Source: Geminicoccaceae bacterium (GTDB lineage: Bacteria; Pseudomonadota; Alphaproteobacteria; Geminicoccales; Geminicoccaceae). From it: DNA of 64,000 nt. This document shows positions 8,394 through 16,313 of this stretch, one piece after another. The stretch spans positions 1 to 64,000 of the forward strand of contig JANQPX010000034.1 of the NCBI GenBank assembly GCA_028285265.1, written 5' to 3'. Position 1 is the stretch's first letter, and every line of letters starts with the position of its first letter. The notes below the pieces were generated by a model. That model saw only the letters and a program-made list of their open reading frames with translations, was not told the DNA's origin and searched no databases. The translations under genes were made by a program, and so were the position numbers.

Positions 8394-9323
8394 TTGAAGG
8401 ACATCGGTGTAAAGGGTGACAGAGGCAGCACGGATCGGCCCAACCGATATTGGTGGAGCCGTGCGGCGGCACCTTATCTCTTCACCGCCCCAGCCATGTC
8501 CCTGTTCTTTCTTCTTATGCTGTTCCCCATGGGGATGGTGTTTCGCTATTCCGTTCAGGACGGCGCCATCCTCAAATCCGATCCGCAATTCGTCGGCGCC
8601 GCGAACTTCCAGACCATCTTTAGCGACCCGGTCTTCGTTCAATCGATCGGCAACACGTTGTATTTCACCACAATGAGCGTCGTCTTTCATCTCCTCATCG
8701 GCCTCTTGTTCGCCCTTATGCTCAACTCGGATAAGGTCAACAGCAGCTTACGGGCGATCCTGCGGGTTCTGTTCATCCTTCCCTGGCTGTTCACCGCTGT
8801 CATCATCGCGATCGTCTGGCGGCTCATTCTCGATCCGAACGGCGTGATCAACGGCTACCTGATCGCGCTTAACATCATCGACCAGAAGATCGAATGGTTC
8901 TCGTCGACGGCAACCGCGATCCACGCACTAACCTTCGTAAACATCTGGGCCGGCTACCCACTCTATATGGTCAGCCTGCTCGCCGGGCTTCAGGGCATCC
9001 CAAAGGAACTCTACGAGGCGGCAAGCCTCGATGGAGCGAACGGCCCGAACAAGCTTGTATTCATCACGCTGCCGCAGCTCTTTCCGATCATGATCAGCAT
9101 CGCGCTTTTGGACTTTATCTGGACGATGCAGGTCTTCCCACTGGTCTGGATGACGACCGGCGGCGGGCCTATCAACACGACCGAAATGCTGAGCACCTAC
9201 ACCTACAAGCTGGCGTTCACGCGCTACCAGTTCTCCGCGGCCGCGGCGAGTGCGGTGGTCATCTTCTTTCTTTCGATGATCCTGACCTATTTCTACATCA
9301 GACATCAGCGCCGTACGAGATGA
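8394..9323 (+). CDS. ABC sugar transporter permease (MalF-like)
   Basis: About 309 residues with six membrane helices, beginning after a short polar N-terminus. The cytoplasmic EAA loop, which contacts the ATPase, is visible as ELYEAASLDGANGPNKLVFITLP around residue 210. The start is uncertain: TTG at 8394 gives the normal length, and the open frame continues upstream into the binding-protein gene but without family features. The C-terminus overlaps the next permease by four bases (ATGA). It forms the inner-membrane channel with its partner. Confidence 0.88.
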   Translation: MKDIGVKGDRGSTDRPNRYWWSRAAAPYLFTAPAMSLFFLLMLFPMGMVFRYSVQDGAILKSDPQFVGAANFQTIFSDPVFVQSIGNTLYFTTMSVVFHLLIGLLFALMLNSDKVNSSLRAILRVLFILPWLFTAVIIAIVWRLILDPNGVINGYLIALNIIDQKIEWFSSTATAIHALTFVNIWAGYPLYMVSLLAGLQGIPKELYEAASLDGANGPNKLVFITLPQLFPIMISIALLDFIWTMQVFPLVWMTTGGGPINTTEMLSTYTYKLAFTRYQFSAAAASAVVIFFLSMILTYFYIRHQRRTR

Positions 9324-10174
9324 GACCGATGGATCGGCACCAACGCAAAAGACTGGATCTTGCGGCTGTCGGCGTTCATCTGGGTCTGGCTGTCGGTCTG
9401 GTCTTTGCCTGCTTTCCAGTTCTCTGGATGGTTTTCACTTCGCTGAAGTCCAACACGGAGATCTTCTCGCTGCCGCCGAGGATTCTGCCCGACGTTTTCT
9501 CGCTCGGCGCCTATCAAGCGATCTTCTCTGATCCCGTGAAGGTTCGTTTTTTCTTGAATAGCTATCTGGTTGCCGGCGTGGTCACCCTCCTCACTTTGGT
9601 CCTGGCGACACTGGCGGCCTACAGTTTTAGCCGCTACAGCTTTCGCTTTAAAAGTACCTTCAACGTCATCATCATCAGCACCCAGACGGTGCCGCCGATC
9701 ACACTGCTGATCCCATATTTCGGCATGGTCGTGGCCTTCAAGATCTTCGATACCTATTTCGCACTGATCCTCACCTATCTGGTGTTCACGCTTCCGTACG
9801 CGATCCTCTTGATGACCGGCTTTCTCAACACATTGCCGCGAGAGCTGGACGAAGCGGTGCTGATCGACGGCGGAACGAGCTGGACCGCCCTTTGGCGCGT
9901 CCTGGTGCCCCTCTCGATTCCCGGCATCGTCGCGACCGCGGTCTACACCTTCCTGCTCGCCTGGAACGAGTTCCTGTTCGCCCTGACACTCACCAAATCT
10001 ATGGAGCTGCGCACGGTGCCGATTGGCATCCAGCTGCTTATGGGCCAGCATGCGTTCGAATGGAACGAGATGATGGCGATGAGTGTCCTCGGCTCACTCC
10101 CCCTGCTCCTCCTCTATCTCCTCGCCCAACGGTACTTCCTGGCGGGCATGACGGCAGGGTCGGTGACGAGGTGA
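9320..10174 (+). CDS. ABC sugar transporter permease (MalG-like)
   Basis: A 284-residue inner-membrane permease of the MalG type. Six hydrophobic helices follow a short basic N-terminus. The EAA motif is ELDEAVLIDGGTSWTALWRV followed by VPLSIPG near residues 180-205. The ATG start overlaps the preceding stop, giving translational coupling. No ATP-binding subunit follows: the next bases run into an insertion-sequence relic. The importer must therefore share a MsmK/UgpC-type ATPase encoded elsewhere, or has lost its own. Confidence 0.9.
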   Translation: MRPMDRHQRKRLDLAAVGVHLGLAVGLVFACFPVLWMVFTSLKSNTEIFSLPPRILPDVFSLGAYQAIFSDPVKVRFFLNSYLVAGVVTLLTLVLATLAAYSFSRYSFRFKSTFNVIIISTQTVPPITLLIPYFGMVVAFKIFDTYFALILTYLVFTLPYAILLMTGFLNTLPRELDEAVLIDGGTSWTALWRVLVPLSIPGIVATAVYTFLLAWNEFLFALTLTKSMELRTVPIGIQLLMGQHAFEWNEMMAMSVLGSLPLLLLYLLAQRYFLAGMTAGSVTR

Positions 10175-10235
10175 GACGGTATTGCTCTGGAGGATGCCTT
10201 TAGCTAAGCGGCCTGGCGTCGGATGGTCCGCCCGA

Positions 10236-10858
10236 CAGGAACTTCTGTCAACGACCTTTATGGGCAAGAACTAACGGTCGCAAGCGCAGCAACCCTGCGC
10301 CGGCACCGCATTGTCGATCGAGCCCTGGATCCGGCGTTCTTCAGAGCCTCTGGATCTTGTCATCGACAGCACAGGATTGAAGACTTTCGTTCAGGGTGAA
10401 TAGTGCGCCAAGAAGCACGGTAAAAAAACATCGTGGCTGGAAGAAGGTTCATATCGGCCTGGACGCGAAGAGCAGCATGATCGTTGCCTATCATCTGACA
10501 GACAAGGATACCGGCGATTCTGACCAGGTCGGTGACATCCTGAATCAGGTCGACGGCGTGTTCGGTCGATTAATGGCTGACGGCGCCTATGATGGTGAGC
10601 CGGTCTATGAAGCGGTCAAACGCTATTCGCACAACCCGCCAACGTAGGCGGTCACTCCACCGCGCCATACGGCGGTGTCGTCCAGCGAGGTCGAAGTCCA
10701 GCAAACTGAGCGAGATCGACACATCCTCGAGCTCCGGAGCAAGGGCCAGATGGCCTGGCAGAAGGCGCATGACTAAGGCAAGCAAAGCCTCGTCGAGACA
10801 GCGATTGGCCGCTACAAATCAATCATCGGCGACCGACTGCGCTCCCGCCATGATGGAT
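10236..10858 (+). pseudogene. Degenerate IS5-family transposase
   Basis: The C-terminal half of an IS5-family (IS903-like group) DDE transposase can be read across disruptions. LDLVIDSTGLKTF is followed by a stop and a frame change at an A-run (about 10423-10429). Then come HRGWKKVHIGLDAK, LMADGAYDGEPVYEAV, a TAG stop (10645-10647), RDRHILELRSKGQMAWQKAHD, a TAA stop (10774-10776) and SLVETAIGRYKSIIGDRLRSR. The first catalytic Asp (VIDST), second Asp (ADGAYD) and third Glu (VETAIGRYK) are still visible, but two stops and the frame change make it non-functional. Its right end abuts a truncated hydrolase; its left boundary and inverted repeats are unclear. Confidence 0.85.
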
Positions 10859-11074
10859 GAAGATGGGCTGTACATCTCTAGGGCCCCAGTCCTTATAGAA
10901 AGTCTCGGCCCCGTCGGTTGTTGTGAAGGTAGACATTTCTTGATTTCCTTTGAATTCGGGTTGTGGTTGAGCGAACGCGATCCGTGGGAGAGGTGCTGCG
11001 GCTAAAGCAGCGGCCCCAGTCAGCCGCACGTCCCGACGGTTCGGTTCGGGTTGGTATTGAGTGAGCGGTGTCAT
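10849..11074 (-). pseudogene. Truncated alpha/beta hydrolase (chloroperoxidase-like) N-terminus
   Basis: About 75 residues of an exported alpha/beta-fold hydrolase remain. A Tat-like leader (RRDVRLTGAAALAAAPLP) is followed by the typical first strand of non-haem chloroperoxidase/esterase proteins, MSTFTTTDGAETFYKDWGP, and the oxyanion-hole segment PIFIHHGG. At that point homology stops and the sequence becomes the end of the IS5-family transposase. The nucleophile elbow and the rest of the enzyme are missing. It is adjacent to and co-directional with ridA, so the two were probably one transcription unit under the LysR regulator. Confidence 0.7.
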
Positions 11075-11098
11075 GGATGTGCTTTTCCCGGGCTTCGA

Positions 11099-11506
11099 TT
11101 AGGCAGAGACTTTCACGACCATCTCCACCTCGATCTGGAGGTCCGGACCGGCTAGGGCCTCCACACCTATGCCAGTGAGACTCGGCTGCGCACCATCGAG
11201 GAAACCGATGATCGCACCCATCGCGACCTCTTGGGTTTCGGGACGGAGGTCGGTCATGTAGATGCGCATCTGAACGATGTCGTCTGTGGATGCCTGGAGG
11301 GCATCCAGAGCGCCTTGCAGGTTCTCGACGACGACGGCGGTCTGCTCAGCGAGCGATGCGGGTGCCGGAGATCCATCGTGCCGCCAGGCGACCTGGCCGG
11401 ATACGAAAGCTAAAGGCCCGGGCCGTGCGATGGAAATTTGCGAATACCCGACCTTACCGGCATCCGGCAGCGCGGGTGGATTCATGCGATCGATAGGCGC
11501 AGACAT
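11099..11506 (-). CDS. RidA/YjgF family protein
   Basis: A 135-residue protein of the RidA (YjgF/YER057c/UK114) family, enamine/imine deaminases that protect pyridoxal-phosphate enzymes, or in some operons act in a dedicated catabolic step. It shows the early YSQISIARPGPLAFVSGQVA block, the central VVENLQGALDALQAS helix with DIVQMRIYMTDL, and the C-terminal IEVEMVVKV strand. The Arg that binds the substrate carboxylate in active RidA is expected near MRIYMTD, where an Arg is present. The start was chosen at the Met preceded by AAGGAAAACGAC. It is divergent from a LysR gene, which probably controls it. Confidence 0.88.
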   Translation of the reverse strand: MSAPIDRMNPPALPDAGKVGYSQISIARPGPLAFVSGQVAWRHDGSPAPASLAEQTAVVVENLQGALDALQASTDDIVQMRIYMTDLRPETQEVAMGAIIGFLDGAQPSLTGIGVEALAGPDLQIEVEMVVKVSA

Positions 11507-11558
11507 GTCGTTTTCCTTTTGCTGAATGTCACGCCGAAACACTTAGATGTACCAATTG

Positions 11559-11573
11559 GCGAATAGAGTTCGC
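11559..11573. promoter_or_regulatory. Candidate LysR-type operator
   Basis: The inverted repeat GCGAATAGAGTTCGC (5-bp arms, 5-bp spacer) lies in the short region between the divergent ridA and lysR genes, the usual place for a LysR recognition site. Assignment is by position and symmetry only. Confidence 0.35.
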
Positions 11574-11608
11574 TTCAGTAGCGATCTCAATGCTATAGTG
11601 TGATCATC

Positions 11609-12517
11609 ATGATGGGATCGAAGGTCAACGACATCCTTGTCTTTCTCTCGGTTATCGAAACGGGAAGCTTCGTCGCAGCGGGCAAGACATTCGGTTTGTC
11701 TCGGTCAACGGCCGGCAAAGCAGTTGCGCGGCTCGAAGATAGGTATGGAGCGAGGCTTCTGAACCGCACGACACGGGCGCTTGATCTCACCGAGGAAGGA
11801 AGACGACTTTACGAGCGGGGCCTTGCCATTCGTGAGGCGATCGAGGCCGCTGACGATACTATTGCCAGCGATCGCGGCGTTCCGCGCGGAATGCTACGAA
11901 TGACCGCTCCTGACGCCGTTGGACGCAGATTATTGCTACCCACCGTGCGTCGGTACCTCGAAGCCTGGCAAGAGACACAGATCGAACTGTCGCTCTCTGA
12001 CAGGGTCGACAATATGGTCGAAAAGGGCTTCGACCTTGCGATCCGCGTCGGCGTGCGCCCACCGGATCAGAGCTTGATCACGCGGACTCTTTTCAGGGAC
12101 GACGTTCTGCTATGTACCGCACCATCCTACTTCGAGACGCGGGACAGACCTTTGCATATCGAGCAACTCACGCGGCACGACCTGTTACAGTTCGCAAGCC
12201 GCAACGAGCGGCAGGGATGGCATCTTCAAGAAGATGATGGAAGCTGGGTCCGGGCGCAGGGCCATGTGCGCCTTCGCCTCGATAGCGCTGAAGCGCTGCG
12301 CGAGATGGCGTTGCAGGGGCTGGGTATTGCCCTCCTGCCACGTTTGTTGGTCAGCGACGACATAAGTGAAGGTCGGCTGGAATGTGTTCTGCCCAAGGTG
12401 AGCCTTAAAAAAGTCCCCATCATTGCACTTTACCCCCACAAGCGCCTGCTGGAACCGCGCGTTCGGCAGTTCATCGACATGCTCAGCGAAGACCTGCAGA
12501 CCCATCGGAACACTTAA
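11609..12517 (+). CDS. LysR-family transcriptional regulator
   Basis: A 302-residue regulator of the AaeR/DmlR-like branch of the LysR family. The N-terminal helix-turn-helix is clear (VIETGSFVAAGKTFGLSRST, AGKAVARLEDRYGARLLNRTTR), followed by a linker helix and the periplasmic-binding-like effector domain, with the WHLQEDDGSW and ALLPRLLVSDDI features of this branch. Two adjacent ATG codons (11609, 11612) follow an in-frame GTG. It is divergent from ridA and the broken hydrolase, its likely targets. Confidence 0.9.
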   Translation: MMGSKVNDILVFLSVIETGSFVAAGKTFGLSRSTAGKAVARLEDRYGARLLNRTTRALDLTEEGRRLYERGLAIREAIEAADDTIASDRGVPRGMLRMTAPDAVGRRLLLPTVRRYLEAWQETQIELSLSDRVDNMVEKGFDLAIRVGVRPPDQSLITRTLFRDDVLLCTAPSYFETRDRPLHIEQLTRHDLLQFASRNERQGWHLQEDDGSWVRAQGHVRLRLDSAEALREMALQGLGIALLPRLLVSDDISEGRLECVLPKVSLKKVPIIALYPHKRLLEPRVRQFIDMLSEDLQTHRNT

Positions 12518-12607
12518 CCCGTGTTTCAGTAAAGCATCGCGCTTATTTCTTTCCAGACCATCTCTGCAGCGCTGAGATATGCCGGAAGTAGCTTTTATCG
12601 GCTGCTG

Positions 12608-13051
12608 TTAGAGCCATTTTGACAACAGATGTCGCTCATGATCGCTATAGCCGGCACGGCGATATAGTCTTATGGCTGGATTGTCATGTTCGACTTCGAG
12701 GTACATACGTCCAAGCCCTAGCATTCGAGCTTCTTTATCGATGAGGCCGAGCACACGTTGACCAAGCCCCTGATTGCGGAGTTCTGGCTTAATGAACAAT
12801 TCATCGATGAAGCCATCTCGTCCTCCAGTTTCGACACTGAAACTCAAAGTGATAACCGCATATCCAGCTGTGACGCCTTCGACGTCGATGAACCAACCTT
12901 TCGCCAAGGGATCACCTGCCACCAAGATTTCGAGTGCCCTTGACTGCCGATCATCACGATAGACGAGCCCGTCCTCTTCGTAATACGCCCGCACCATCGT
13001 CTTCCACGACGGAAGATCGGCCTTCGCAGGGTTCCTCAAAGACGGGTTCAT
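12608..13051 (-). CDS. GNAT-family N-acetyltransferase
   Basis: A 147-residue GCN5-related acetyltransferase, a standalone small enzyme that transfers an acetyl group from acetyl-CoA to an amine. The acetyl-CoA pyrophosphate loop (motif A) is present as ELRNQGLGQRVLGLIDKEAR around residues 90-110. Before it stands the strand DGFIDELFIKP, and after it motif B, YLEVEHDNPAIRLYRRAGY. The start chosen is the second Met of the open frame, giving normal domain length. Substrate unknown, no operon partner. Confidence 0.88.
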   Translation of the reverse strand: MNPSLRNPAKADLPSWKTMVRAYYEEDGLVYRDDRQSRALEILVAGDPLAKGWFIDVEGVTAGYAVITLSFSVETGGRDGFIDELFIKPELRNQGLGQRVLGLIDKEARMLGLGRMYLEVEHDNPAIRLYRRAGYSDHERHLLSKWL

Positions 13052-13380
13052 AGCTCTGCCTTGTTTCGTTCCATAACTCGATTGCCTGTCGTATTTTAGC
13101 ATCGGTTTAGAGGTCGTAGAGTCCAGGATGCAAACTTCTTAGCCCCTAGACGGGGTCGAGAAATTCTTGGCGACCTGATCGACTTTCATCCATGGACTGA
13201 TTTCAAAAACGACCGATGCCACCCCAGCTTTGATAGGGACTTTTTGCCCTTCCCTGCCCTGGTCATGGCTCTTATCGGATTTCGATCGCGCCTAATTGTT
13301 CCGGAAGGAGGCTCTTTAGGGACAGCGGGGCACTGCTGCCAAAAGGGCCGTTTTAGATTCCTCTGGAAAAACTGCGTATC

Positions 13381-13653
13381 TCAGCGTGGCCACAGCTCAC
13401 ACGCTATCCCGTCTTGATCCCGGTCATGTTGGGGGTAATAGCCAGGTTTGCCGCGCACCGCCGGAGCGAGGCCAACAGCTCGGGCAGCATCGCAATTAGG
13501 TTCGGCGGCCAGATGTCTGAGGGTGACCGCTACTGACCAAGGCTTGGAAGGTGGGGACAAGGCACTGAATCCCAGGATGATGACTACCAGGAAGAAGATC
13601 ACGATCCAGGGAAGTTGTTTTCGCCAATAACGGCGATCAAAAGTAGGCCGCAT
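13381..13653 (-). CDS. Membrane-anchored excalibur-domain protein
   Basis: A 90-residue protein: a basic start, one membrane helix (about residues 14-33, IVIFFLVVIILGF) and a C-terminal excalibur calcium-binding motif, HDRDQDGIACE, preceded by a Cys (PNCDAARAVG) that pairs with the last one in this family. Excalibur domains often sit on nuclease-like or cell-surface proteins. Here it stands alone, so the role is open. An upstream Met would add 22 residues. Confidence 0.75.
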   Translation of the reverse strand: MRPTFDRRYWRKQLPWIVIFFLVVIILGFSALSPPSKPWSVAVTLRHLAAEPNCDAARAVGLAPAVRGKPGYYPQHDRDQDGIACELWPR

Positions 13654-13899
13654 GCGTCGTCGCTTAGAAGACCTGATCTGATAGACGTTGCTTGTTTGGT
13701 GATTGGGCCGCCAACCCATTCCCTTGAACCTTTGACGTTTTCTCCGCGGCTACGCATTGTAGCGATGCTGATTGAGCTTAGCTTCGCCCAAGTTAATGAA
13801 GTGCTTAGCCAGATTTGAAAGTCAGCTGACCTTGTGGCGTCGTCAATCTAGTGCTGTCAGATTCTAAGATCAGGGTTGATAGGACAGGTCAGGCTGCTT

Positions 13900-14205
13900 G
13901 ATGGATGCCGAAGATGTCACGCCAGGTTGCGAAGGCCTGAACAACCGAGCCGTGGCCTCACACAAAGCTACGCGACTCCGAGAACTGGTGATGCAGCACT
14001 TCAAATCACCACGTCATGCGCAAAGGTTTTGCGCCGCGCATGACCAGATCAACACGCTGTTGCGTCCCCATCGCCTTCGCCTCTCCAAAGCCAGTTGCCG
14101 TCACGCGGGAAACGACGCTTTCGATCTTTGGAATGACTTCGTTAACGAATTCGCCGGCGCCTAGAGTCTGACAGACCGGCGAGAGATTGGCTCGAGCCAA
14201 AACAA
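13900..14205 (+). pseudogene. IS6-type transposase 3' relic, copy A
   Basis: An open frame of about 88 residues gives the C-terminus of an IS6-family DDE transposase: LNNRAVASHKATRLRE, then QHFKSPRHAQRFCAAHDQ, then a terminal DAFDLWNDFVNEF. The catalytic core is absent. Similarity to copy C at 62960-63212 continues about 45 bp past the stop, so the original right end of the element lies near 14205, next to the DUF4336 gene. Confidence 0.75.
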
Positions 14206-14210
14206 GGCAC

Positions 14211-14912
14211 TCACTGCCCAGTGAGCCCTTCGAACGCGCGGTTGACTGCCTCCTTGGCACCGCCTTGTAGGCAATGGCCGTGTGCGATGATCAGATTGTC
14301 GAAATCCCAACCAAGGATCCTGTCGATGCTCCGCCGGATCGCCGTCTTGTCCCGAACGCTGAGCTTGATGTCCAGAGGCACGCCGCCGTCTTCGCCCAAG
14401 ATGCCCGCCATGCGCTTGACGCCACGCCATATCCACGATTCGCCGGCAGCTTCGTGCTTCTGGATCAAATCCGTGACTATGAGCGTATTGGAAGGTTTGT
14501 GCAGAAACTCGACCTCATCGAGAACCGCATGCCCATCGATTACGCCGTGATCGATGTCACCGCTCCACGGGGCTTGAGCCTCGTTGGTCAGCACCGCATC
14601 GACGGCGATGTCGGGATGACGCCGGCTGAACCCCGGTGAGGCCCAAACCTCTGCCGAGGGATACAACGACTTCCAGGGCTCGATACCGAGGCTATGGATC
14701 TTGTTGGGAGCCACGAGATACTGTACCGGACCCAGCTGGTCGATCGCGCGGCGACCTTCCGGCGTCGGCCGCACGGGAGAGTGCAGCCACACCCCTCCCG
14801 ACTTCAGCCGGACGACCGTCATCCGTGTCGTGAACGGCAGCATGCCGAACATGCGGACATGGTCGCCGTTCATGATCCAGATATCCTGTCCGAAAGACTG
14901 CATCGGGCTCAC
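14211..14912 (-). CDS. DUF4336 protein (metallo-beta-lactamase-like fold)
   Basis: About 233 residues matching DUF4336: an N-terminal GDHVRMFGMLPFTTRMTVVRL, then GGVWLHSPVRPTPEGRRAIDQLG, VQYLVAPNKIHSLG and a late LIIAHGHCLQG. The family resembles degenerate metallo-beta-lactamases, with scattered metal-type His (NKIHS, AHGH) but no full HxHxDH motif. Its biological role is not established. The start is probably the GTG at 14912 preceded by GAGGAG. The gene ends at the edge of the IS6 relic, but the C-terminus looks intact. Confidence 0.75.
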   Translation of the reverse strand: MSPMQSFGQDIWIMNGDHVRMFGMLPFTTRMTVVRLKSGGVWLHSPVRPTPEGRRAIDQLGPVQYLVAPNKIHSLGIEPWKSLYPSAEVWASPGFSRRHPDIAVDAVLTNEAQAPWSGDIDHGVIDGHAVLDEVEFLHKPSNTLIVTDLIQKHEAAGESWIWRGVKRMAGILGEDGGVPLDIKLSVRDKTAIRRSIDRILGWDFDNLIIAHGHCLQGGAKEAVNRAFEGLTGQ

Positions 14913-14939
14913 GATCAAAGACTCCTCTAGCGAGCTTCC

Positions 14940-15608
14940 TCAGTCGCCTGTTCCGTTCGATGAGGGACGATCTTTTGCACGCAATTGGGACATCAGCTGA
15001 CCTGCTGTGATCACACCGACCGGCGACAGGTTCACGCCGCCTGCGCGCAGGAGACGCGTCGTCCAGGTGTTGCAGTTGTTGAACAAATGGAAACCGCCGC
15101 GCGCGGGATAGAACCTGCTGTTCGGGTAAAGTCCGGGGGCTATGGAAGATGCACGGTCTCGCCCTTCGCGATCGAAATAACCATCAAGGACTTTGATCAA
15201 TTGCCGAAATGGCCGGCCGGTCATCGCAATGGATATGACGTTGGAATCGCCATAGACCCGTTCCGGCGAACGATTGAAGCCGGCGAGATGGAGCACGGCC
15301 GGCGTCGTCCTGAGGGCTGCATCGAGCGCCATATCTAGCATCTTCTCCCGCGCTGGATAGTAAGCCCGGTCGCCCCATCCGAATTCGATGAACCTCACAT
15401 TCGGGAAGTCACCCTTCTCAGGAACCAAACCTGTCTCGACCAGCTGCGTACGTGGAACAACGATGGCGGCATGCCATCCATCACTAACCACGCTGACGAC
15501 GTGGTCGTTCGGCCCGGAGCCGCTCGGCGACAACGGCGGGACGGATGCGCAGCCTGCGAGCGAGACCACGCAAAGAAGCCAAGCCAGACCGTTGGTTGCG
15601 GCGCCCAT
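14940..15608 (-). CDS. DUF2459 lipoprotein (TIGR02117 type)
   Basis: A 222-residue protein with a lipoprotein signal (LLCVVSLAGCAS, lipid-modified Cys near residue 20). The mature part matches DUF2459 (TIGR02117 family): DGWHAAIVVPR, FIEFGWGDRAYY, GDSNVISIAMT, and a late NNCNTWTTRLLRAGG that carries conserved Cys and Asn. The His and Cys pattern (WHAAI early, CNTWT late) suggests an NlpC/P60-like thiol fold, which is an inference. It may form a unit with the DUF4336 gene 28 bases downstream. Confidence 0.8.
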   Translation of the reverse strand: MGAATNGLAWLLCVVSLAGCASVPPLSPSGSGPNDHVVSVVSDGWHAAIVVPRTQLVETGLVPEKGDFPNVRFIEFGWGDRAYYPAREKMLDMALDAALRTTPAVLHLAGFNRSPERVYGDSNVISIAMTGRPFRQLIKVLDGYFDREGRDRASSIAPGLYPNSRFYPARGGFHLFNNCNTWTTRLLRAGGVNLSPVGVITAGQLMSQLRAKDRPSSNGTGD

Positions 15609-16084
15609 AGCCGGAAGTTAACACCGACTGAAAACGAGGTCACCAAGCGGTTGGACGGAGCCGCCAGAATTTAGCCGTCCCTGTCCTTGATGCCCTGATC
15701 GGGATGGTCGGCCGCCCAACCCTCGAGAAAGGCCGACATATCCTCATTCATGGCGGCCAGGAGATCGGAGCATCGCAGGGTAGCGCCGGCTTCCAGGACG
15801 AAGCGAGCACAGCCGATATAGTCGCGCTACTCGACGTCCAACCGATTCTCGGAACTATGTACAATCGCCAGGCTTTGGTCGAAGCGACGATGTTCCGTTG
15901 CAAACGCATCATCGGTCCCGTCTTGCGATCTCGTAATCCAGCGAATCAGAAGGAAGATTGAGGCGATGGTGGGTGTCGATACTCTCAACCATATGTTCAA
16001 GCTCGGAAGGCCCATCACCAAAAAGATCGGATAAAACGACCAGGATGGGCTGGAGACAAACCGAGAAGGCATCCAATGCACCAA
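15609..16084. other. Intergenic region with a possible gene remnant
   Basis: On the minus strand, about 15671-15826 encodes a 50-residue tail (RDYIGCARFVLEAGATL, then NEDMSAFLEGWAADH) ending in TAA. It looks like the end of an ankyrin-repeat-like protein but has a stop just upstream, so it is at most a remnant. Nothing else is supported. Confidence 0.3.
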
Positions 16085-16245
16085 AGCGAGTTTAAGTCGG
16101 TGTGTCATGCTCAGCGATTTACAGTTCTCACAAGCAGATCAACACCTTGTTCCGCCCCCATCGACACCATCTATCCAAAGCCAGCTATCGCTAAGCCCGA
16201 AACGATGCATGCCATCTTTGGGAGATTCTTTCCGGCGTATTGAGG
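16085..16245 (+). pseudogene. IS6-type transposase 3' relic, copy B
   Basis: Heavily decayed relative of copies A (13900-14205) and C (62960-63212). The path FKS-HAQRF, then QINTLFRPHRHHLSKASYR and NDA-LWE can be followed, with frame changes and a stop. Shared DNA words include CAGATCAACACC and CCAAAGCCAG. It lies just beyond the end of the TRAP permease gene. Confidence 0.6.
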
Positions 16246-16313
16246 TCGTCTGGCCAGTCGTTAGACGCTATCTCTATGACCGACTGTCAAGAAGGCGACA
16301 GTTCTACTCTCCC

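Noticed and set aside
10396..10858. A programmed frameshift in the IS5-family transposase
   Set aside because: Besides the A-run, there are two further in-frame stops, so decay is the simpler reading.
15827..16108. A 93-residue minus-strand frame with hydrophobic segments
   Set aside because: Its start codon lies within the antisense of an IS6 relic and it has no ribosome site, so it is most likely chance.
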